Assembly: GCA_910587865.1 (NCBI GenBank)
Contig: CAJUNX010000027.1
Span: 1 to 57,599 of the forward strand
DNA length: 57,599 bases
Direction: 5' to 3'
Source: an uncultured Roseburia sp.
Lineage (GTDB): Bacteria > Bacillota > Clostridia > Lachnospirales > Lachnospiraceae
Shown here: positions 44,489 through 52,723 of the stretch, piece by piece
Numbering within the stretch: position 1 is the stretch's first letter
How the letters are laid out: the number at the start of each line of letters is the position of its first letter
Translations under genes and position numbers: made by a program
Notes under the pieces: model-generated
Told to the model about the DNA's origin: nothing
Seen by the model: only the letters and a program-made list of their open reading frames with translations
Database searches by the model: none

Positions 44489-46048
44489 TTATAGAATGAA
44501 ATGATTGCACATACGAAAATAATCTCTGCTTCTCACCTTACCGCATTTCTCAAGCTCTTCTATGATCTCCAGCTCACTTTTTTTATCTGCAACTGCAATC
44601 AGAATCGTCCCGCACTCTGCAACTGCAGGATCTTCCTTACGAACAACCGGATACCCAAGATACTCTCCCTGCTTTCTGGTATCAATAAATCCCCTGAGCA
44701 TACCGCCCATTCCAAACATCTGAAGCCATTCCAGGACTCTGCTCCCCCAGTATCCGGCTCCCCAGATCAGAAGCTCCTGCTTCTCCTTTTCCCGCAGTGA
44801 CATGCACACATGGTAAAAAAACCATATGCGGTTCCCAAGCGCATCATTTACCTGGCCAGGGCGGCTGTCTCCCACAAATTCATTCAGCCGCTCTTTGACA
44901 TCCTCTGCTTTCAGATATGATACCCGATCTTTTTTTTCACTGTAATCCCGCATGATCCAGTCATAATACTGTCCTAACTGCTCTGCCACTGCCGCATAAG
45001 AATGATTGTTCTGATAAGTCTGATATGCACGCTCCACAACAGCGGATAATCGTCCTGTCTTCCGGTATTCCATGTATTTTAAAAACGCATGATAAAAATC
45101 ATCCACTTCATATCCTGCCGATAAAAATCCGTTTTTCCCATCTTCGAGCAATTCCGGCACTCCGGCTACCGGTGTAGAGAGAACAGGCACCTGATTCGCC
45201 ATACTTTCCACAATGACACCCGGATAAGATTCTTCTGTACTTGCCTGAATCAGCAGATCCGCCGCCTTCAGATATTTTTCTACATCTGTAACAAATCCGG
45301 CAAATGTCACCGCTTCAGATAAGCCGTTTTCTGTGACAAACGCTCTGCACCGGTCCCCGTATGTGTTATCGTCATCTCCCAGTATGACCAAACGCACTGG
45401 ATATCCCTCGTTCCTGCACGTTAGAACAAATCGGATGACCTCCAGCTGCTGCTTCCTCTCGCACAATACCCCGATGGATACGATGGATATCTCCTCATGA
45501 GCTGGCACCGGCAGGCCTCCCTTTGGATTCTTCTCCTTATATGCAACACGGACGCACCTTGAGGTTATCCCAAGCCCTCCCCCCCAGCACTGCGAAAACA
45601 AAAGAGAGTCCGCACTGTGATATTGCGGATATATATTCATCCATTTCATCTGAAAAGACTGCCTGTCCGTCTGATAAATATTCATCAGATGCGGAATCTG
45701 CAGTTCCCGTGCCGCCAGTTCTACTGCGATATTCAGCTGTGTGCTGTGGATCAGATCCGGCTGCTGCACCTCTAGAAGCCGGACCAGCGGGGGATATTCT
45801 TCCAATGCTGCGGCAATATTGATGTCCTCCATACATACTGCAATGGAATATCTTGCCACACATGTTGTCAATCTATATTCACTGCATATTCTGTCATATT
45901 CGGCAGCATGATGCCCCTCTGCATTATTGGGGATCACCACCGTTACCTGAAATCCTTTTCGTTTCATTAAAAAGGCCTGCGTCAGCAGGACTTTATTTGA
46001 ACCGCCTATGAAAAAAGGAAAGTCTATAAAATATAGTATCTTTTTCAT
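44489..46048 (-). CDS. GT4 glycosyltransferase with C-terminal Rossmann-like module
   Basis: 519 residues. GT4 (GT-B) with FFIGGSNKVLLTQAFLMKRK, ISIVSIGVLCERKQQLEVIR and the nucleotide-sugar segment LIQASTEESYPGVIVESMAN then QVPVLSTPVAGVPEL. C-terminal module ~425-519: ELLIWGAGYWGSRVLEWLQM, RGFIDTRKQGEYLGYPVVRK, TILIAVADKKSELEI. This is the same module as at the N-terminus of the radical SAM and DUF268 proteins, here at the other end. Last gene before the base composition changes. Confidence 0.92.
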   Translation of the reverse strand: MKKILYFIDFPFFIGGSNKVLLTQAFLMKRKGFQVTVVIPNNAEGHHAAEYDRICSEYRLTTCVARYSIAVCMEDINIAAALEEYPPLVRLLEVQQPDLIHSTQLNIAVELAARELQIPHLMNIYQTDRQSFQMKWMNIYPQYHSADSLLFSQCWGGGLGITSRCVRVAYKEKNPKGGLPVPAHEEISIVSIGVLCERKQQLEVIRFVLTCRNEGYPVRLVILGDDDNTYGDRCRAFVTENGLSEAVTFAGFVTDVEKYLKAADLLIQASTEESYPGVIVESMANQVPVLSTPVAGVPELLEDGKNGFLSAGYEVDDFYHAFLKYMEYRKTGRLSAVVERAYQTYQNNHSYAAVAEQLGQYYDWIMRDYSEKKDRVSYLKAEDVKERLNEFVGDSRPGQVNDALGNRIWFFYHVCMSLREKEKQELLIWGAGYWGSRVLEWLQMFGMGGMLRGFIDTRKQGEYLGYPVVRKEDPAVAECGTILIAVADKKSELEIIEELEKCGKVRSRDYFRMCNHFIL

Positions 46049-46078
46049 TCTGTCTAAAATTCTATTAATAAAAATATT

Positions 46079-46975
46079 CTATATTACAGTTATTTTTGCC
46101 AACATTATTTTTAACAAATTATGAATTACAAAAATTCCAAAATTCCATTTTGCGCGAAATTTACTTACTGTAAGATATCCGTTTTCTTTTAAATATTCAT
46201 AATGTCGGTTAATAAATAGATTATTATTTCTTATACTATAAACACCGTTCCTCCATTGCCCTAAACTGTGGCTCCCACCACCTTTCGCATATGATCTTGG
46301 CAAATCAACCTCGTATGTATCTGGAACATAAACCATTTTCTTTCCTTTTTTTGCAAGTCTGACAAGATAATCCATATCTTCTCTGGCAGCATTTTTAATA
46401 TAATTACAATCAAATCTTGTCTCCTTTGCAATTTGTGCTTTAATTAAAAATGAAGACATGACATATAATCCTTCTGTTACTACCTTGATTTTGTAATTAT
46501 AGTCAAATTTTCCTGTATTAAAATCCACAATACAATTCGTGCAAAACGGCTTTGTAAATTGGCTCTCTACATATTTTTCATAATTTTTAATCTGCCACAT
46601 ACTTGCCGCATAAGAACCGTTTACTCCTGCTATATCTGCCGGAAATTTCTCAATCGCATCCCTCAATCGACGTAATGTACCTTCATATAACACAGAATCA
46701 TCATCACCAAAAAAAATGTACTTTCCAATTGCCTTACGAACACCTGCATTCTTTGCATAGGGCAATCCTTTATGTTCTCTCAAGCGAATATACTTTATCT
46801 TTCCATATTTTTGATAAAGATATTTTACCTGCTTTTCTGTATTATCTGATGAACCATCATCTACAATAATAACCTCTAATGTAACATCCTGTATGTACGA
46901 AGGCACTGTTATTTTTAATATTTTTGAACGGTTATAGCTTGGGATGATAACACTAACATTTTTTTCTATCTTCAT
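46079..46975 (-). CDS. GT2 glycosyltransferase, AT-rich
   Basis: 298 residues. VSVIIPSYNRSKILKITVPS, IIVDDGSSDNTEKQV, GLPYAKNAGVRKAIGKYIFF with metal-site GDDDS, and a late AAREDMDYLVRLAKKGKKMV. No added module. The coding sequence is clearly AT-richer than the genes to its left (many AAA, ATT and TTA codons), marking the start of a compositionally different stretch. Confidence 0.9.
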   Translation of the reverse strand: MKIEKNVSVIIPSYNRSKILKITVPSYIQDVTLEVIIVDDGSSDNTEKQVKYLYQKYGKIKYIRLREHKGLPYAKNAGVRKAIGKYIFFGDDDSVLYEGTLRRLRDAIEKFPADIAGVNGSYAASMWQIKNYEKYVESQFTKPFCTNCIVDFNTGKFDYNYKIKVVTEGLYVMSSFLIKAQIAKETRFDCNYIKNAAREDMDYLVRLAKKGKKMVYVPDTYEVDLPRSYAKGGGSHSLGQWRNGVYSIRNNNLFINRHYEYLKENGYLTVSKFRAKWNFGIFVIHNLLKIMLAKITVI

Positions 46976-47065
46976 TTCATTTTTACACCTATTCTATCAA
47001 CGACTTTAAAACATATACTAAATCTGTTACTCGCAACATCCTACTGTCTCACAAATAATTTCCTA

Positions 47066-47716
47066 TCATTTTTGCATAACATACATATACTCATACATCC
47101 AGTCAACACCATTTCTGTATTCACGGCAAACATTACAATGGCTAAGAATATGCATTCCCTGCTCTTCAAACAATCTAGTATAAATACCGTATATCTCATC
47201 CAAATTAAGGATAACTTCTTTTGTCTCGTAAAATTCTCCTCTTCTCAGCATCCATTTATGGTTTTCTTCCTTTTCTGTATCATATGGCACCCGCACCACC
47301 GGAAAGACGCACAATACCTTTTCCCCGGGGGATAAAAGCTTATATGTATACCTTACTATTTCAAAGTGTTCACAATAATCATCTCCATATATACAAATTG
47401 GTGCATCCATGCTGATTAGATTAAAGGTTCCTATTTCCCCGTCTTTCATTTCCTTCATCATTTTTACGGAATCACCACAACGGAATTCTCCATTTGGTAC
47501 ATTCTTTTTAAATCCTTCTTCTTTTTCCGGATTGATATCGTACCCTATAAAAGACTCACTCAGCTCTGCCATTTTATCTGACAATGTATGTCCATCCCCA
47601 CCATATAATTCAATTGTTCTAAACCGGCCCAACTCATATGTATTATTTAATCTTAACATTTCCTTTATTACATCTTCCCGTTTTGTCTCCCAAACCGTCT
47701 GCATTGACTTATCCAT
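47066..47716 (-). CDS. SAM-dependent methyltransferase-like protein
   Basis: 216 residues, AAGGAGCG upstream. A class I Rossmann pattern is visible: FRTIELYGGDGHTLSDKMAE, SFIGYDINPEKE, EFRCGDSVKMM, FNLISMDAPICIYGDDYCEH. So a SAM-binding methyltransferase-like fold is probable, though motif I is GGDGHT rather than the usual GxGxG. Ends with a Cys/Tyr-rich tail. Substrate unknown. Confidence 0.6.
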   Translation of the reverse strand: MDKSMQTVWETKREDVIKEMLRLNNTYELGRFRTIELYGGDGHTLSDKMAELSESFIGYDINPEKEEGFKKNVPNGEFRCGDSVKMMKEMKDGEIGTFNLISMDAPICIYGDDYCEHFEIVRYTYKLLSPGEKVLCVFPVVRVPYDTEKEENHKWMLRRGEFYETKEVILNLDEIYGIYTRLFEEQGMHILSHCNVCREYRNGVDWMYEYMYVMQK

Positions 47717-47890
47717 TTTTGCGCTCCTTTACCCATCACATTTTCTTGTCGTATTTCCTATTTATAATGTATCTTATCTATTATCCCCTATTGTAATCCC
47801 CCCGTTTTTCGCTTTCCAACAATTAAATAATGCATAAAACATCCCTTCTCACCTGCTTCACTTTTTTGTTAAAAGCCCAGCCACTCTTTA

Positions 47891-48898
47891 TCACCGCCTT
47901 TTCTCCCGGTTTAAGACCTGATTCCTTATTTCACAAAAAAACACCCTGCACATGATTGACGTCAACACCCACTTCCTACCTCCAGTCATCTGCACATATT
48001 TTAAATATTCCGGAGAATCTCTGATCGATTTTATCTTTAAAATAAACGATACGGCACCGGCCTTTCTCAAATTTGACATATTATACTGGATACCGCTCCT
48101 TATAAGATTACTATACCAACCTCTCATCACATTCTCTTTATTTACCTGTAGTCTTTTCTCCGAACACCATTTATTTATATATTTCACTTTTTCATACAAA
48201 AGAACTTTTTGAACTTCATAAAAGTCATTTCTCCACTTCCTTTCCAAAGAATCCTCTGCCTCTTTCCCCCATACAATATAATAATTTCTGTTCAATACCA
48301 GGAATCGGAACTTATTAAGTCTGTCCAGATAATCCAAATTAAAAATAAGATCCTCCCCCAAACTTATATCCTCTCTAAAACGTATCTGATACCGTTTAAT
48401 GAAAGATACCTGATAAACTTTATTCACCACCGAATAGAAAAGTCCCTTATCTATCAACTCGATCAGGCCACCATCTTTTACTATAGAATACTCCACTCCC
48501 TTTCTATACTGAAAATACTGAATATCAGAGGCTGTATACATTTTAAAAGATGCAAGATACCAAAAATCCGAACCGTACTTTTCATATACTTTTACAAGTT
48601 TAGCAAAATAATCTAACGGAAGATAGTCATCGCTGTCTACAAACAATACAAATTCTCCCACTGCCAATGCGAGTCCTGTATTTCGTGCTCGTGATACCCC
48701 TCCATTATCCTGGTGAACCACTCTTATTTTTTTATTTTTCCTTCCATATTCATCACATATTTCTGCGGTGCCGTCTACAGATCCATCATCTACCAAAATC
48801 AGCTCAAAATCCTGAAATGATTGCTTTAAAATACTGTTTATACATCTTCGTATATACTTTTTCCTATTATATACTGGTATAATCACACTGTAAAGCAT
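47891..48898 (-). CDS. GT2 glycosyltransferase
   Basis: 335 residues from ATG 48898 (AGGGAG six bases upstream; the frame opens at 48913 inside that site). YSVIIPVYNRKKYIRRCINS, LVDDGSVDGTAEICDEYGRK, RARNTGLALAVGEF, metal site VDSDDYLP, and ISLGEDLIFNLDYLD. Closely resembles wall- and capsule-type GT2s. The 174-base gap upstream holds no gene I can support. Confidence 0.9.
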   Translation of the reverse strand: MLYSVIIPVYNRKKYIRRCINSILKQSFQDFELILVDDGSVDGTAEICDEYGRKNKKIRVVHQDNGGVSRARNTGLALAVGEFVLFVDSDDYLPLDYFAKLVKVYEKYGSDFWYLASFKMYTASDIQYFQYRKGVEYSIVKDGGLIELIDKGLFYSVVNKVYQVSFIKRYQIRFREDISLGEDLIFNLDYLDRLNKFRFLVLNRNYYIVWGKEAEDSLERKWRNDFYEVQKVLLYEKVKYINKWCSEKRLQVNKENVMRGWYSNLIRSGIQYNMSNLRKAGAVSFILKIKSIRDSPEYLKYVQMTGGRKWVLTSIMCRVFFCEIRNQVLNREKRR

Positions 48899-48909
48899 CT
48901 TCATCTCCC

Positions 48910-49626
48910 TCACAAATTTTTCGCTATTACTGTTCCTTCCGCTATCACGCTTTTTGCCTGTTTTGCCCCAACATTCATAAATAAATCTAATGTTGACAAA
49001 TACGGAATAAATACATCTGTTCCCTTCTGATCATATACAGGATGTTTAAAATCATTAAACCAAACATCAACATTCTCATTTTTATATTTATCCAACTCCA
49101 TATAGTCTCTTCCTGATGGACCTGATAAATAAACACTAGCGCCTGATTTCTTTGCTATATCAAGTATCAAGTCTGACTTTTTTCCCACAGGAGACAGATC
49201 TGATGCCATTATGATTTCAGTCGTCAAATCTAACTTATCAGCAAAGTAATTGATAATCTCCATATTGAACTCGTACAGACTACATATATCTTTTTTCACG
49301 AGTTCTTCAAAAAAAGGAAAATACTCATCAAAAAAAGGATGACGCTTATAATTATACTCTATTGTCTTTAAATATTTACTCTTCCATGGCACATCACGAT
49401 CCGAATAGATCTGCATTTCTTTTATTGTTTTCTCTCTATAATTATCAAGAATAATCGGAACACCAATATACTTTTTTTCTCCATTTACCAGTATCTGGTT
49501 TCTGTTTTGAAAATATCTTTTTCTATACTGAACTATATCCAAAATAACCAGCACATCCGCATTAGCCATTTTATTAAAAAATCCCAACCACGGCAAATGC
49601 TCTGGCTGATGAATTGCAACAACCAT
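48910..49626 (-). CDS. WbqC-family protein
   Basis: 238 residues, GGGAGGGGG upstream. Starts VVAIHQPEHLPWLGFFNKMA, the WbqC signature; also DIVQYRKRYFQNRNQI and YLSGPSGRDYM. WbqC-like proteins lie in O-antigen and glycan clusters and are thought to transfer an acyl or amino-acid group to an amino sugar, but the reaction is not established. Tightly followed by the GT2 gene. Confidence 0.88.
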   Translation of the reverse strand: MVVAIHQPEHLPWLGFFNKMANADVLVILDIVQYRKRYFQNRNQILVNGEKKYIGVPIILDNYREKTIKEMQIYSDRDVPWKSKYLKTIEYNYKRHPFFDEYFPFFEELVKKDICSLYEFNMEIINYFADKLDLTTEIIMASDLSPVGKKSDLILDIAKKSGASVYLSGPSGRDYMELDKYKNENVDVWFNDFKHPVYDQKGTDVFIPYLSTLDLFMNVGAKQAKSVIAEGTVIAKNL

Positions 49627-49698
49627 CTTTCTTCCCCCTCCCTAATCATGTCAATTTCAAATCAACAGGCTATACCATCCTTATGCAGAAAGCGATTT

Positions 49699-50340
49699 CT
49701 ATAATGCCAATTCGCATCGAACAATTTCAAATGCTTCTGCATATTTTTTCCCCATCTCATATCCTCTGTATGCAGCTCTGGCTCTCGTTCCTTCTATCCA
49801 CTGGTCTCCAAATTTTTTATACTCCGTTTCATGCTGTCGTAATGCCTCTAGTTTCTGCTCCTCATAACCGCCAATATCAATATACATCTGCGGACGAAAA
49901 GCCACATAAGACCTCCCAGCTGGATATATTGGCTCATACATATAGATACTATTATGCCTGCGTGCCGCTGTTATCGACGATTTTGCAACACCTTCATGCG
50001 CCTGATGTGTGTCAAATACCCAGTGAGTAAAAATAACATCTGGCTCATATTCCTGTATCTTTTCATCAAGTATTTCAATCACATCAAAATGATACGGTAT
50101 CTCCTTTGAATCAAATGTCAGAATTTCTATATCATTAACCCCTAACACTTCTGCTGCTCTTTTTCCTTCCTGCACAGCAATCTCAGATGCCCGCATCAAT
50201 CTCCCATCATAATTCACATAACCTGATTCACTCATAACCAGCATCTTTACCTGATGATTTCTTGAAACAGCTTTGGCAAGAGTTCCGCCACATGCCAATT
50301 CTATATCGTCCAAATGTGCCCCTATTGCTAATATTTTCAT
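49699..50340 (-). CDS. PIG-L family deacetylase
   Basis: 213 residues. Zinc-dependent LmbE/PIG-L fold: IGAHLDDIELACGG (AHxDD), FTHWVFDTHQAHEG (HxxH). Such enzymes remove acetyl from N-acetylamino sugars. Here the canonical AHPDD is AHLDD, with both aspartates kept. A free amine made by it could be what the neighbouring WbqC protein acylates. Three bases separate it from the second WbsX gene. Confidence 0.9.
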   Translation of the reverse strand: MKILAIGAHLDDIELACGGTLAKAVSRNHQVKMLVMSESGYVNYDGRLMRASEIAVQEGKRAAEVLGVNDIEILTFDSKEIPYHFDVIEILDEKIQEYEPDVIFTHWVFDTHQAHEGVAKSSITAARRHNSIYMYEPIYPAGRSYVAFRPQMYIDIGGYEEQKLEALRQHETEYKKFGDQWIEGTRARAAYRGYEMGKKYAEAFEIVRCELAL

Positions 50341-50343
50341 CGT

Positions 50344-51495
50344 TCACCCCTCTAATATACGTTGTTCCGATTCTTTTAAAATGTTCATAAAAGGCTTTCT
50401 TAAAAAGCACTTATGTTCCAATGCCCACTTACAGGCACCTAAATATTTGAACTTATTTTTTTCATCTGGCTCTAAATATGCTCCTTCACCCCATTCATTC
50501 CATGCAGTAATAAAAATATACCTTTCATATTTTTCTCTCTTACACTTTTTTAAAAGCCGCATTAAATAATATGCAAACAATCGCGGCGTGCTGCCTGTAA
50601 CGATAATGCCATCTTTCCCTCTTCTCGGAGAATCATCGTACCCAACAAATGCTCCCAAAAATACGGGAAGATTTAATTTTTTTTTCCTGTTAAGAATTTT
50701 TTGCCAAATCATATCATAACTATATATCTGTGGTTTTTTCTTATCCCTTTGAATTTTACTATGCAACTCTTTATGAAATGTATGCCCTGGTTCATAAAGC
50801 AAAATACCGTCTGCATCTTTTTTATAATCATATTCCGGATTTGTTACAATAATATATAATCCCCGAAATCCATTCTTCTTCGCCAAAAGTCGCCAACATC
50901 TTATCATCTGCCTAAAGCAGGGAATTAAGTCTGGTCTGTAAATAATAAATATGGGTTTTCCATTTATTTGGATATAGCGATCATCCCTAAAAAACGGAAG
51001 CAAATACTCAAAGTGTTCTTTCCACTGTGTGTTTCCTCCATATTTTTGTTCTATTAAGATCGACCGCTCCTTATTTGCGCATTTAAAATCACCAATTGGA
51101 TTCCAATCATTTCCATCTATGTTGCTCCATGTTCGAATCCAGGATTCATTTGCCCATGAAAGACAATAGTTTTGCTTAAGGTCTTTCCATTTCAAGTAAT
51201 TTTCGACAGGTTTTTCTAAAAGTTTTTTCCCATCAAACCAATAATGATAAAAACAAAAACCACTAATACCTGCCATCTGAGACATCCTCACCTGCCTCTC
51301 CATCACTTTTTTCTCCAACAAATTATAATACCTTGATTTATACGGGATCTTCGGCTGAATATGACCTTCAAAACAAGGTTTTGCATTTTGAACACTAACC
51401 CAATCTGTAAACCCATCTCCCCACCACATACTATTTTCTTTTATCTCATGATATTGAGGAAGATAAAACGCAATCAGAGATGTTTGATCTTTCAT
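50344..51495 (-). CDS. WbsX-type glycan biosynthesis protein, 2
   Basis: 383 residues. AFYLPQYHEIKENSMWWGDG then FTDWVSV, SGFCFYHYWFDGKKLLEKPV, SWANESWIRTWSN and IFITAWNEWGEGAYLEPDEK. Same family as the protein at 41179-42297 but strongly diverged and AT-rich, so probably a separate acquisition with a different sugar. Ribosome binding site AGAGGTAG. Confidence 0.9.
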   Translation of the reverse strand: MKDQTSLIAFYLPQYHEIKENSMWWGDGFTDWVSVQNAKPCFEGHIQPKIPYKSRYYNLLEKKVMERQVRMSQMAGISGFCFYHYWFDGKKLLEKPVENYLKWKDLKQNYCLSWANESWIRTWSNIDGNDWNPIGDFKCANKERSILIEQKYGGNTQWKEHFEYLLPFFRDDRYIQINGKPIFIIYRPDLIPCFRQMIRCWRLLAKKNGFRGLYIIVTNPEYDYKKDADGILLYEPGHTFHKELHSKIQRDKKKPQIYSYDMIWQKILNRKKKLNLPVFLGAFVGYDDSPRRGKDGIIVTGSTPRLFAYYLMRLLKKCKREKYERYIFITAWNEWGEGAYLEPDEKNKFKYLGACKWALEHKCFLRKPFMNILKESEQRILEG

Positions 51496-51498
51496 AAT

Positions 51499-52722
51499 CT
51501 ACCTCTTTCTAAAATTATTTTTTACATATTCATACAACACGTCCCCATATTGATTTTCAAAATGCTCCCCTTCTATTTTTATATAAAAGTCATTCTCAAC
51601 AATATCTACAAATTCTTCTAATAAAATATTCTTCCATTCACCCTTATTGTAGCCCTCCGTTTTTTCTGTTATAAACCGATTTTCTTTCGTCCACATTTTA
51701 TGAACACATGCTATTTCTTTATAATAAGACAATTTATTTTTAAATATTAATTCAAACCACATTACCTGTCCTGCCTTAATATTATAGCGATATAATTTAT
51801 CTGACGCATAAGGCAAAATATAAATATCATTTTCATCCGCTACGCATCGAAATGATAACGGAAGTTTTTTTCTGACAGCGTCCTTTACTCGATTTCTTTG
51901 GGGAATTTTAATCCGTCTTATCTCATTCCAGGTATCTATAACAAATAACTGTCCACTTTCAAATGGCAATAAAAACAAATTCTGTTTTATATAATATAAA
52001 TAATATACTTCTTTCTTATCAGATGGTTTACTATATTGCAACAATGAAAAACTCTGTAAATCCCCCTTTTCCTTATCCCATTGAACAACAGTCTGATTTT
52101 GGTACAAAAACACCCAAACATGTTCTTCATCACTCGTAATTCCACAGGCCTGATCTTCTTCCCGTAAGTAATAAATTTTACACTCTTCCGATTCTAAAGA
52201 TATCTCAACAAGAAAATTCTTAAACGCACCTATTACCCATATAGTATTTTTTGTTACTGATGCATTCAGAAAATTAACATCTATGTTTCCAAGAGTATCC
52301 CTTATGACTTTGTTCCAATTTTTCTTTTTTATATAGCAAAATTCTTCCATATCAAACAAATAAAACGCCTGATTCAAAGATTTTGGAACCATACATGCAA
52401 ACTTTCCAAAGATTATTACTTCCGCCACCTCTAGATATTCCTCACATGCAAAGAAACTGATTTCTCCCGTTGTAATATCATAAGTAGATACGCCGTTTGC
52501 ATTATTGGGGAAAAAAAATAATTTTTCATGATATCTTTCAACCTTTTTATGTAATCCTTTTGCCCACAATGCATCCCCTTCAAAAGAGCCTAAATATGTG
52601 CATATCTTTTTTTCCTTATTAAAACACATAAGCGCATTAAATGTATTGTTAGAAAAATAAATATTTTCCGAATCAATATAAGCATCAAACATGCCAAGAT
52701 TTTTGCTTTGCTCATATCCCAT
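51499..52722 (-). CDS. Unknown protein, probable cytoplasmic beta-propeller
   Basis: 407 residues, no signal peptide or membrane segment. A run of short blade-like repeats is visible: IYFSNNTFNALMCFNKEKK, LFFFPNNANGVSTYDITTGE, TIWVIGAFKNFLVEISLESE, HVWVFLYQNQTVVQWDKEKG, LFLLPFESGQLFVIDTWNEI, DIYILPYASDKLYRYNIKAG. Each is about 45-60 residues, so about six or seven blades. I do not recognise a family. It is tightly packed between WbsX and a double sulfotransferase gene, so a role in the glycan pathway, as scaffold or sensor, is likely. Confidence 0.6.
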   Translation of the reverse strand: MGYEQSKNLGMFDAYIDSENIYFSNNTFNALMCFNKEKKICTYLGSFEGDALWAKGLHKKVERYHEKLFFFPNNANGVSTYDITTGEISFFACEEYLEVAEVIIFGKFACMVPKSLNQAFYLFDMEEFCYIKKKNWNKVIRDTLGNIDVNFLNASVTKNTIWVIGAFKNFLVEISLESEECKIYYLREEDQACGITSDEEHVWVFLYQNQTVVQWDKEKGDLQSFSLLQYSKPSDKKEVYYLYYIKQNLFLLPFESGQLFVIDTWNEIRRIKIPQRNRVKDAVRKKLPLSFRCVADENDIYILPYASDKLYRYNIKAGQVMWFELIFKNKLSYYKEIACVHKMWTKENRFITEKTEGYNKGEWKNILLEEFVDIVENDFYIKIEGEHFENQYGDVLYEYVKNNFRKR

Positions 52723-52723
52723 T

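Noticed and set aside
47717..47890. A 22-residue frame (MFYALFNCWKAKNGG...) before the methyltransferase-like gene
   Set aside because: It has a fair ribosome binding site, but nothing else distinguishes it from chance in AT-rich DNA.
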